Below are positions 1 to 6,169 of a stretch of 64,000 nt of DNA, piece after piece (position 1 is the stretch's first letter; the number at the start of each line of letters is the position of its first letter). This DNA comes from an uncultured Clostridia bacterium (lineage in GTDB: Bacteria; Bacillota; Clostridia; Christensenellales; Borkfalkiaceae). Below the pieces are notes generated by a model. It had not been told where the DNA came from. It saw only the letters and a list, made by a program, of their open reading frames with translations, and made no database searches. The stretch is from the NCBI GenBank assembly GCA_944327625.1, contig CALVHL010000004.1, forward strand, positions 1 through 64,000, read 5' to 3'. The translations under genes and the position numbers were made by a program.

Positions 1-132
1 CCGCAACCTCAGCGGTGTGAATTGCCGCGACTTCTAATAATCGAGAGCAATCAATAATGTCGCGGCAAGGGAGGCAGCGCCTCCAAAACTCGTCAAATTT
101 GTTTTCGTCACCAGAAAACAAATTTACGAAAC
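1..132 (+). repeat. Module B of a structured dispersed repeat (left end cut by window)
   Basis: Near-identical to 369-500 and related to 8930-9078 and 48241-48416. It contains three successive hairpins: arms TTGCCGCGAC at 22-31 and its complement at 59-68; GGAGGC 70-75 with GCCTCC 79-84; and AAATTTGTTTTC 95-106 with its exact complement 114-125 around the loop GTCACCA. In other copies the arm sequences differ but pairing is kept, so an RNA or DNA structure seems conserved. The window opens inside the copy, so the upstream part is unseen. Function is unknown. Confidence 0.85.
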
Positions 133-145
133 ATAAAATAAATAA

Positions 146-505
146 CGGGCGCAAGCAGGGTTCTCAATCTCCGTAAGGACAACGGCGCTTTCGGTCACCG
201 TTCGCACGGGAAGCTATGTGTTCACTCATCTCGCTCGCACACGAAAGGTGGGTGACCACCTTCCTATGAAATGTGCTCGTTCGTCCCTGCGCCCGCGGTT
301 TGCTTCCTAAATAAATATGTCGCGCAAGCAAAATCGCATTTTGCGCCAGCGCACCACATTTGTTGCTGCCGCAACCTCAGCGGTGTGAATTGCCGCGACT
401 TCTAATAATCGAGAGCAATCAATAATGTCGCGGCAAGGGAGGCAGAGCCTCCCAAACTCGTCAAATTTGTTTTCGTCACCAGAAAACAAATTTACGAAAC
501 TAAAA
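146..505 (+). repeat. Full composite repeat: module A, linker hairpins, module B
   Basis: Module A (146-294) is closed by GGGCG and CAGGG at its 5' end pairing with CCCTGCGCCC (285-294), and holds internal hairpins such as GGTGG/CCACC near 248-260. A linker has GCAAAAT/ATTTTGC around CGC (near 329-345) and GTTGC/GCAAC (near 362-375). Module B (369-500) repeats 1-132, with hairpins 390-436, 437-453 and 463-493. It ends about 20 bases before the iscU-like start, so it probably lies in that gene's leader or just upstream. The minus-strand reading frame at 307-489 is a by-product of the repeat; the same peptide phrase recurs at the 9 kb copy. Confidence 0.85.
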
Positions 506-522
506 TTGTAAGGAGTTTTATC

Positions 523-963
523 ATGGCATTATACAGCGAAAAAGTAATGGATCACTTCACCAACCCCAGAAACGTCGGCAAGCTTGACGACGCCGACGGA
601 ATAGGCGAGGTAGGCAACGCCAAATGCGGCGACATAATGAAGATATATATTAAGGTAAAGGACGGCATAATAACCGACGTAAAGTTCAACACTTTCGGCT
701 GCGGCAGCGCCATCGCGTCGTCGTCCATGGCTACCGAGATGATAAAGGGCAAGCCGCTTTCGGAGGCGCTCGAACTGACAAACAAGGCGGTTGCAGAGGC
801 GCTCGACGGGCTTCCCGCTCACAAACTGCACTGTTCGGTGCTCGCCGAGGAGGCTATCCGCGCGGCAATCAAGGACTATTACGACAAGAACGGCATAGAA
901 TACGACCACGCAATGTTCCCCGATCCCCACGAGGAGGAGCAACCCGCCGAGGAACAGGACTGA
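523..963 (+). CDS. Iron-sulfur cluster scaffold protein, IscU/NifU-like
   Basis: A scaffold on which [2Fe-2S] or [4Fe-4S] clusters are built from cysteine-desulfurase sulfur and passed to target proteins in the cytosol. The 146-residue protein has the three IscU-family cysteine motifs: AKCGD near residue 36, FGCGSA near 61 and HCSVLAEEA near 104. The acidic tail (EEEQPAEEQD) is extra to the core fold. The start follows an AAGGAG site at about 510-515. The next gene begins four bases after the stop, so the two are probably co-transcribed. The usual partner nifS/iscS is not in the window and may lie just upstream of the edge. Family assignment is firm; which branch (SUF, ISC or NIF-like) is not settled. 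Confidence 0.94.
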   Translation: MALYSEKVMDHFTNPRNVGKLDDADGIGEVGNAKCGDIMKIYIKVKDGIITDVKFNTFGCGSAIASSSMATEMIKGKPLSEALELTNKAVAEALDGLPAHKLHCSVLAEEAIRAAIKDYYDKNGIEYDHAMFPDPHEEEQPAEEQD

Positions 964-967
964 GTTA

Positions 968-1831
968 ATGGCTAAGGAGCTCAGCGAGTGCGCTAAGATA
1001 GAACGCAGCATAATTACCAAATTCCGCAAGGGGATATGGACTAAATTTTTGCAGGCGGTAAAGCAGTATAAGCTCATAGAGGCGGGCGACAGAATTGCCG
1101 TCTGCATATCGGGCGGCAAGGACAGCATGCTGCTTGCCAAGTGCGTTCAGGAACTTCTGCGCCATTCCGACATACCCTTCGGGGCGGAATATATCGTTAT
1201 GAACCCCGGCTATAACGCCGAAAACGCCGCGCTCATCGCCGAAAATCTCGAACGGCTGGAAATCCCCGCAAAGATCTTTTCGTCTGACATATTCGAGGTC
1301 AACGACGAGATTGGCGGCGAGCACCCCTGTTATCTCTGCGCGCGCATGCGCAGGGGCTTTCTCTACGCCCGCGCCAAAGAGCTGGGCTGCAACAAGATTG
1401 CGCTCGGTCATCACCTCTCGGACGTCATCGAAACGACGCTCATGGGCATGCTGTTCGGCGGACAGATTCAGGGCATGATGCCCAAGATAAAGAGCGCAAA
1501 TTTCGAGGGGATGGAGCTCATCCGCCCGCTCTACTGCGTGTCGGAGGACGACATTCTGCACTGGAAGGAGTATAATAACCTCAGGTTTATTGCCTGCGCC
1601 TGCAAGCTTACCGAAAACCTGCCGCAGGGCGTGCAGGGACAGTCGGGCAGACAGGATATTAAGGAGCTCATAAGGTCCTTCCGCAGCCGCAACCCCGACG
1701 TCGACGCCAGCATTTTCAAGAGCCTGCATAACGTCCAGCTCGACACCCTGCCCCAATTCAAATACAAGGGGCGGACTTTCGGCTTCAATGAGAAGTACGA
1801 GCGGGGCATCGACATAGATTATCTGACCTGA
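968..1831 (+). CDS. TtcA-like tRNA thiolation ATP-pyrophosphatase
   Basis: Member of the PP-loop ATPase group that activates a tRNA base with ATP and replaces oxygen by sulfur; TtcA makes 2-thiocytidine at position 32. The 287-residue protein has the PP-loop SGGKDS near residue 49, a CxxC pair in PCYLCARMRRG near 118, and ALGHHLSDVIET near 143, all typical of TtcA-type enzymes that hold a [4Fe-4S] cluster. ACACK near residue 216 supplies further cysteines. Its position four bases behind the Fe-S scaffold gene fits an enzyme that needs a cluster. Substrate specificity is inferred from family only; other PP-loop tRNA thiolases cannot be excluded. Confidence 0.88.
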   Translation: MAKELSECAKIERSIITKFRKGIWTKFLQAVKQYKLIEAGDRIAVCISGGKDSMLLAKCVQELLRHSDIPFGAEYIVMNPGYNAENAALIAENLERLEIPAKIFSSDIFEVNDEIGGEHPCYLCARMRRGFLYARAKELGCNKIALGHHLSDVIETTLMGMLFGGQIQGMMPKIKSANFEGMELIRPLYCVSEDDILHWKEYNNLRFIACACKLTENLPQGVQGQSGRQDIKELIRSFRSRNPDVDASIFKSLHNVQLDTLPQFKYKGRTFGFNEKYERGIDIDYLT

Positions 1832-1877
1832 CGGGCAGATTTTCGGCAAATAAATTTTATTTTTGCCCGAAAAACGA

Positions 1878-1906
1878 TTGACAACGCCCTCGGCGTAGGA
1901 TATAAT
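1878..1906 (+). promoter_or_regulatory. Promoter of rplJ-rplL
   Basis: Perfect sigma-A type promoter: TTGACA at 1878-1883, 17-base spacer, TATAAT at 1901-1906. Transcription would begin near 1913 and run into the L10 leader. Confidence 0.9.
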
Positions 1907-1921
1907 TACGGAGTAAATCGA

Positions 1922-2048
1922 ATAAAAACTCATTTGACCGCAGACAGCAAGGGCAGTAATGCTTGAAAATCTTGCCGAGGTGATTGGGAAAAGCATTATA
2001 ACGTATATGCAGACCTTATGCCTCGTCGCGGCGTAAGGTTTTTTGTTT
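1922..2048 (+). ncRNA. Ribosomal protein L10 leader with terminator
   Basis: The leader between the promoter and rplJ matches the layout of the Bacillota L10 leader, where free L10(L12)4 binds its own mRNA and represses it. It has the AGACAGCAAGGGC stretch, the TGCTTGAAAATCTTGCCGAGG stretch (split in the known kink-turn-like region) and a final hairpin, ACCTTATGCC at 2013-2022 with GGCGTAAGGT at 2030-2039, followed by a T run. That last hairpin is an intrinsic terminator. The assignment rests on motif order and on position ahead of rplJ. Confidence 0.85.
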
Positions 2049-2076
2049 TTTACGAATACAATAGGAGGTAAAAAAA

Positions 2077-2601
2077 TTGTCAGCTAATTTCGAAGCAAAG
2101 AAAGTAGTCGTAAATGAGATTGTTGAAAAAATCAAAGCTTCCAAATCGGTAGTATTCGTCGATTATAACAAGCTCACCGTTGCAGAAGTTTCCGAACTCC
2201 GCGCAAAGTGCAAGAAAGCCGGTTGCGAATACAAGGTATACAAGAATACGCTTGTAAGAAAGGCATTCAACGAGCTCGGCTATAACCAGTTCGACGCAGA
2301 CCTCAACGGTCCCACGGCGATAGCGTTCGGTCAGGACGAGACGGCTGCCGCAAAGGTAATGGTAGCGGCTTCCAAGGACTATGACGAAAAGATAGTTCTC
2401 AAAAGCGCGTTCGTAGACAACGCTTATGTCGACAAGGCAGGCGTCAAGGCACTTGCGACCATGCCTTCCAAAGAGGAGCTCATCGCAAAGATGCTCGGTT
2501 CCATGCAGGCGCCCATCGCAAACTTTGCAGGCGTTCTTTCCAACCTTATGTCGGGCATCGTTCGCGTACTCGACGGCATTGCGAAGTCCAAAGAGGCTTA
2601 A
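2077..2601 (+). CDS. rplJ: 50S ribosomal protein L10
   Basis: L10 is the base of the ribosomal stalk and binds 23S rRNA and L7/L12 dimers. The 174-residue product has the family N terminus (KKVVVNEIVEKIKASKSVVF, YNKLTVAEVSELR) and the C-terminal helices that carry L12. The start codon is TTG at 2077, eight bases after AGGAGG at 2063-2068; no ATG lies close enough. It is followed by rplL after 93 bases, the universal order. L11, L1 and rpoB, often neighbours, are absent here: ttcA lies upstream and an orphan regulator downstream. Expression is likely autoregulated through the L10 leader. Confidence 0.97.
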   Translation: MSANFEAKKVVVNEIVEKIKASKSVVFVDYNKLTVAEVSELRAKCKKAGCEYKVYKNTLVRKAFNELGYNQFDADLNGPTAIAFGQDETAAAKVMVAASKDYDEKIVLKSAFVDNAYVDKAGVKALATMPSKEELIAKMLGSMQAPIANFAGVLSNLMSGIVRVLDGIAKSKEA

Positions 2602-2694
2602 TCGCACAAACCAATCTGCGGGGCAGCGGCAACCCGCGAAAAACCGCCGCAAAAAAATCATTAAATTCAATTAAATTTTCCGGAGGAAATTAAA

Positions 2695-3072
2695 ATGGCA
2701 GACGTAAAGACTTTTATCGAACAGATCAAATCCATGACCGTACTTGAGCTCAACGAGCTCGTTAAGGCACTTGAAGAAGAATTCGGCGTATCCGCAGCCG
2801 CTCCCGTAGCAGTTGCAGCAGCTCCCGCAGCAGGCGCAGCTCCCGCAGCAGCAGTTGAAGAAAAGACCGAGTTCAACGTAGTCCTTAAGGACGCAGGCGC
2901 TAAGAAGATCGACGTCATCAAAGTCGTTCGCGCATTCACCGGCCTCGGCCTCGTAGAAGCTAAGCAGGCAGTTGAAAAGGGCGGCGTGCTCAAAGAGAAT
3001 GTAGCTAAGGAAGAAGCAGAGAAGATCGTTGCAGATCTCAAAGCTGCTGGCGCTACCGCTGTTATGGAGTAA
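2695..3072 (+). CDS. rplL: 50S ribosomal protein L7/L12
   Basis: Stalk protein that recruits and stimulates translation GTPases. The 125-residue protein shows the N-terminal dimerisation domain ([20 protein letters not shown]), an Ala/Pro/Val-rich hinge near residues 38-55, and the C-terminal domain with [10 protein letters not shown] and [12 protein letters not shown]. Length is normal. A strong CCGGAGGAAA site precedes ATG 2695. It shares the rplJ transcript and is closed by a strong terminator at 3101-3136. Codon use is biased toward GCA, AAG and GTA, as expected for a very highly expressed gene. Confidence 0.98.
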   Translation: MADVKTFIEQIKSMTVLELNELVKALEEEFGVSAAAPVAVAAAPAAGAAPAAAVEEKTEFNVVLKDAGAKKIDVIKVVRAFTGLGLVEAKQAVEKGGVLKENVAKEEAEKIVADLKAAGATAVME

Positions 3073-3100
3073 TCGTAAATTACGACAGGCAAATAAAAAA

Positions 3101-3136
3101 GGGGCTTGCGGAAACTTCCGCGGGCCTCTTTTTTTT
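3101..3136 (+). terminator. Intrinsic terminator of rplJ-rplL
   Basis: A 13-bp stem including a few G-U pairs (arm GGGGCTTGCGGAA from 3101, partner arm ending at 3128) with a short loop, followed by eight T. Confidence 0.9.
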
Positions 3137-3153
3137 GCGCCTCCGAAGGGCAT

Positions 3154-3190
3154 AAAAATAGCCGGGCAACCGTGTTCCCCGACTATTTTT
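3154..3190. terminator. Second hairpin after rplL, terminator-like
   Basis: AAAAATAG-C-CGGG at 3154-3166 pairs with CCCCGACTATTTTT at 3177-3190 with one mismatch. A/T runs flank both sides, so it could stop transcription in either direction. The downstream regulator gene has its own promoter. Confidence 0.55.
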
Positions 3191-3344
3191 AAATGACTAT
3201 CAGTGTGTGCCGGATTAAATCTAAGGGAGGTAAATACCGTCGCCTTTCCCTTTACTGCAATCATTATATACCGTCGTGCGCTAAAAAAGTGCTAAATAAT
3301 TACGCAATAAAAAAAATAATCGCCACATTTGTCTAAAAATGTCA

Positions 3345-3373
3345 TTGACGGCTGGCAATTTATTTGTTATAAT
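3345..3373 (+). promoter_or_regulatory. Promoter of the SARP-type regulator
   Basis: TTGACG at 3345-3350, 17-base spacer, TATAAT at 3368-3373. Confidence 0.8.
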
Positions 3374-3440
3374 TTATATATATTGTTAAAAACTGTAATC
3401 TATTATATGTGTGCCGTCGGGCACGAAAGGGGTAGGTTCT

Positions 3441-4214
3441 GTGAAGATAATTGCCGTTGACGACGAAATCAGCGCATTGCACGTAATACTCAACGAAACA
3501 ATAGAGTTAGGCGAGGTAGACTGTCGCTTTTTCAAAGATAACGTATCCATGATAACCGCGTATATCGCCGCGAACCGCGTCGACGCCGCCTTTCTCGACG
3601 TCAATATGCCAAACATAAACGGGTTAGAGCTCGCCGAAAGGCTTGTCGCCATTTCGCCCGAGATAAAGCTCGTGTTCATAACGGGGTTGGCGATCGACGC
3701 CGACGACCTGTCGCCGTCGGTGAGGGCGCGCACGATAGGTTTTCTGTACAAGCCCTACGACCGCGCGGAGCTTCTGCGCTATCTCGATGAGATAGGCGGG
3801 CACGTGCGCACCATGACCGTCAAGACCTTCGGTTCGTTCGACTGTTTCGTCGACGACAAGATGGTCGCCTTTTCCTCGGGCAAGTCCAAGGAGCTGTTCG
3901 CCCTGCTCATCGCCTATAACGGCAAGAGCCTTTCGATGGGCGACGCTATTTCGCAGATCTGGCCCGACCACGAGGTGCAGAAGGCCAAAAAGCTCTACCG
4001 CGATGCCGTATGGCGGCTGCGCAAGACGCTGAGGGATGTAGACTTTAACTGCGTCACTTTCAATAGGGCAAATCTTTTGCTCGACAAGAGCAACATAAGT
4101 TGCGATGTCTGGGAATATATCGCGGGCGAACGCAACGACTACGGCGGCGAATTTTTAAAAAGTTACGAATGGAGCATTCCCTATCAGCTCCGCCTTGACA
4201 CGTTGAAGCGTTAG
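3441..4214 (+). CDS. Orphan response regulator, receiver plus SARP-like winged helix
   Basis: A 257-residue two-component regulator. Residues 1-120 form a receiver: KIIAVDDE with the acidic pocket, the phospho-acceptor Asp in FLDVNMPNINGLE, the Thr/Ser in FITG and Lys in YKPYD. Residues 125-235 resemble the OmpR/SARP winged helix (KTFGSFDCFVDDK, FALLIAYNGKSLSMGDAISQ). The usual C-terminal tetratricopeptide-type activator region of longer SARP proteins is almost lacking. I chose GTG 3441 because it gives the canonical VKIIAVDDE start; an in-frame GTG at 3411 would add ten residues. No histidine kinase is adjacent and its targets are not evident. Confidence 0.88.
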   Translation: MKIIAVDDEISALHVILNETIELGEVDCRFFKDNVSMITAYIAANRVDAAFLDVNMPNINGLELAERLVAISPEIKLVFITGLAIDADDLSPSVRARTIGFLYKPYDRAELLRYLDEIGGHVRTMTVKTFGSFDCFVDDKMVAFSSGKSKELFALLIAYNGKSLSMGDAISQIWPDHEVQKAKKLYRDAVWRLRKTLRDVDFNCVTFNRANLLLDKSNISCDVWEYIAGERNDYGGEFLKSYEWSIPYQLRLDTLKR

Positions 4215-4292
4215 CGCGTCGCGTTGAAGATGAAAAGCGCGTAAAATGCCCGTGTAATTTAGTAAAAAGGGCGGTATGCGGCGGTAAATTAC

Positions 4293-4321
4293 TTGACTAA
4301 ACGCAAAGTTACGGGTAAAAT
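4293..4321 (+). promoter_or_regulatory. Promoter of the cyclophilin-like lipoprotein gene
   Basis: TTGACT at 4293-4298, 17-base spacer, TAAAAT at 4316-4321, about 35 bases before the gene. Confidence 0.75.
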
Positions 4322-4361
4322 AAAGTAGTATATCAAGTACTTTAACTAAACAGGTAAAAAG

Positions 4362-5273
4362 ATGTCATTCAAGAAATTTGGCCGCATAATATGCGCAACT
4401 GCAATCTCCGGGCTGATAATTGCCGCACCCGCGCTTTCGGGCTGCAATTCCTCTCATCCCGAAGCCGAAATCACCGTCGAATTTGCGGGCGAGACCTACG
4501 TTCTCGAATATAAAATGTACCGCAATATGTATCCCCAGACCGTTCAGCACTTCATCGAACTTGCAGACAACGGTTTCTACGATAACACCATCATACACAA
4601 CTACCAGACGGATAAGTGGTACGGTGGCGGTTATAACTATGACGAAGACGAGGAAATCGGCTATACCGCGTCATTCGAGGACGGCTCCGAGAGTATGCTC
4701 GACTATCTCGACGCGACCTCCAAGGAGGGCGAATATGCAACCCTTGCAGCTCCCGATAACGGCAAGATAACGCCCACCGTCTACAAGAATTTCGTCGACG
4801 GCAAGCTGGACGGTGCGCTCAACACGCTCATCGGCGAATTCTCGAATAACCAGCACAAGATCGAAAACGGCGCGCTCAAAGCTTCCTACGGCTGCCTCAG
4901 AATGTACTATACGGCAAAGGAAGTGGACGGCGTGTGGGTATATCTCGACAAGCAGGGCTCTCCCGAGGGCGTAATGGGCGAATATAAGTACAACAGCGCG
5001 ACCAGCCTGTTCACCATTCAGGTCAACTCGTCCACGTCGTCCGATTCAAGCTATTGCATCTTTGCAACGCTCGAAGACACCACCGTGCTCGACGACCTCA
5101 AAGACGCGGTTTCGGATGCGTCCTCCGACGTCGGCTCTACCAACTTCACTAAGGAAGTTTCGCTCTACGTCGACAACTATGACGAATATGTGGGCATGAA
5201 CGTCAACGAAGTCACCTACAAGCTGACCGCAACGCCCATAATAATCAAATCTGTCAAGATAACCAAACGCTGA
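4362..5273 (+). CDS. Cyclophilin-like lipoprotein (divergent peptidyl-prolyl isomerase)
   Basis: A 303-residue exported protein. Residues 1-27 are a lipoprotein signal peptide with lipobox LSGC, so it should be anchored outside the membrane. The mature part starts with a cyclophilin-type strand-helix order (YPQTVQHFIELADNGFYDNT) and later shows GCLRMYY and YCIFATLED, matching cyclophilin core strands. The catalytic arginine normally in the FHR motif is missing (IHNYQTD here), so isomerase activity is doubtful. The segment near residues 100-150 is longer than in standard enzymes. It stands alone between its own promoter and terminator. A role in folding secreted proteins is a family-based guess. 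Confidence 0.75.
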   Translation: MSFKKFGRIICATAISGLIIAAPALSGCNSSHPEAEITVEFAGETYVLEYKMYRNMYPQTVQHFIELADNGFYDNTIIHNYQTDKWYGGGYNYDEDEEIGYTASFEDGSESMLDYLDATSKEGEYATLAAPDNGKITPTVYKNFVDGKLDGALNTLIGEFSNNQHKIENGALKASYGCLRMYYTAKEVDGVWVYLDKQGSPEGVMGEYKYNSATSLFTIQVNSSTSSDSSYCIFATLEDTTVLDDLKDAVSDASSDVGSTNFTKEVSLYVDNYDEYVGMNVNEVTYKLTATPIIIKSVKITKR

Positions 5274-5284
5274 TGACGCTATTC

Positions 5285-5315
5285 GGGCGGCAACCTCGGT
5301 TGCCGCCCTTTTTTT
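5285..5315 (+). terminator. Terminator of the cyclophilin-like gene
   Basis: GGGCGGCAAC at 5285-5294 pairs perfectly with GTTGCCGCCC at 5299-5308, followed by seven T. Confidence 0.9.
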
Positions 5316-5585
5316 GCGCCCTTTTCCGGTTGAATGGAAAAAGGCGCTTCTATGCCGCACGTCTTAGCTTTCGGCGGGGAGTACTCGCTTTTCCTCGCGC
5401 ATATCGCATATTTTGCGCCTCCGTTGCTTTCGTCGGGGAATAGCATTTTTTGTTGATATGCGCTTATTTTCGCGCCTCATTGCCAAAATTGAGGGCTTTG
5501 CCCGATATCAAACCGTAAAATCGACCGCATTTTGCGCCTTTTTTCTCTCGCGGGGAATAGGGCGCATTTTTTGTGAATAAAAATA
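5316..5585. other. Gene-free stretch
   Basis: No convincing reading frame or structured RNA seen. It is a patchwork of short phrases such as TTTTGCGCC and CGGGGAATAG that recur within it and loosely resemble phrases at 25590-25760, perhaps decayed repeats. Confidence 0.4.
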
Positions 5586-5659
5586 TTAACTATGGTTAAG
5601 AATTTGTTGACAAACGGCAAAGTCGGGTATATAATGTAGATACTTAACCAAGGTTAAGT
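5586..5659 (+). promoter_or_regulatory. feo promoter with two palindromic operator sites
   Basis: Promoter TTGACA 5607-5612, 17-base spacer, TATAAT 5630-5635. A perfect palindrome, ACTTAACC-AA-GGTTAAGT (5642-5659), sits at or just past the start of transcription. A related imperfect site, TTAAC-TAT-GGTTAAG (5586-5600), lies just upstream of the -35 box. Position and symmetry suggest operators for a metal-responsive repressor (DtxR/MntR-like, Fur-like or other); the regulator itself is not in the window. Confidence 0.8.
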
Positions 5660-5686
5660 TTTTAAAAACTATGCGGAGATGAGAAT

Positions 5687-5899
5687 ATGCCTCTTTTAAT
5701 GGCTCCCTGCAACAGGGAAATGGAAGTAAGGAAGATTTCGGCCGATGACGGCATAAGAAAACATCTTATGGAGCTGGGAATAGTCGTAGGCAGCAAGATA
5801 ACGCTTATTTCAGGCGGGCCTAACGGCGTCATCGTCATCGTCAAAGAGGGCAGACTGTGTCTGGACGGCGCGATCGCGCGGAGAATACTTGTCGCGTGA
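5687..5899 (+). CDS. feoA: FeoA-domain protein, first copy
   Basis: Small SH3-like cytosolic partner of the ferrous iron transporter FeoB. The 70-residue protein has the family pattern: short N-terminal lead, helix HLMELGIVVGSKITLISGGPNG, then VIVKEGRLCLDGAIARRILV. It is the first gene behind the operator-bearing promoter and is 39 bases ahead of a second feoA. Paired feoA genes before feoB are common in Clostridia. It begins at ATG 5687 after a modest GGAG site at about 5673. Confidence 0.93.
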   Translation: MPLLMAPCNREMEVRKISADDGIRKHLMELGIVVGSKITLISGGPNGVIVIVKEGRLCLDGAIARRILVA

Positions 5900-5938
5900 A
5901 GCCCTATTTTTTCGACTGATTTTTTAAAGGAGATATAG

Positions 5939-6169
5939 ATGAAAAAACTTTTAAGCGATTTTGCCGACGGCGAACGCGGCAGAATAGTCAGGGTAAACGG
6001 CGAAGGCAGGGTGCGCCGCCGTCTTTTCGACATGGGCGTAACCCCGCAGGCCGAGGTGACTTTGCGCAAGCGCGCGCCCCTCGGCGATCCCGTCGAAGTG
6101 ACGGTCAGAGGGTACGAGCTGACTCTCCGCAAGGACGAGGCGGCATGCGTGGAGGCGGAAATATTATGA
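5939..6169 (+). CDS. feoA: FeoA-domain protein, second copy
   Basis: A second 76-residue FeoA. It shows LSDFADGERGRIVRVNGEG, the helix RRRLFDMGVTPQAEVTLRKRAPLGDP and the closing strand VRGYELTLRKDEAACVEAE. An AAGGAGATATAG site precedes ATG 5939. Its stop overlaps the feoB start by four bases (ATGA at 6166-6169), which points to coupled translation with the transporter. It differs clearly from the first copy, so this is not a recent duplication. Confidence 0.94.
   Translation: MKKLLSDFADGERGRIVRVNGEGRVRRRLFDMGVTPQAEVTLRKRAPLGDPVEVTVRGYELTLRKDEAACVEAEIL

Noticed and set aside
307-489. Minus-strand reading frame of 60 codons sharing a peptide phrase with a frame at 8922-9257
   Set aside because: The shared peptide is the translation of the structured DNA repeat; pairing arms, not codons, are conserved, and there is no ribosome site.
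529-1140. Long minus-strand frames opposite nifU-like, rplJ, feoB, thrC, dnaK and others
   Set aside because: They mirror real genes with strong family motifs on the other strand; their products are Arg/Val/Tyr-rich with no recognisable motifs.
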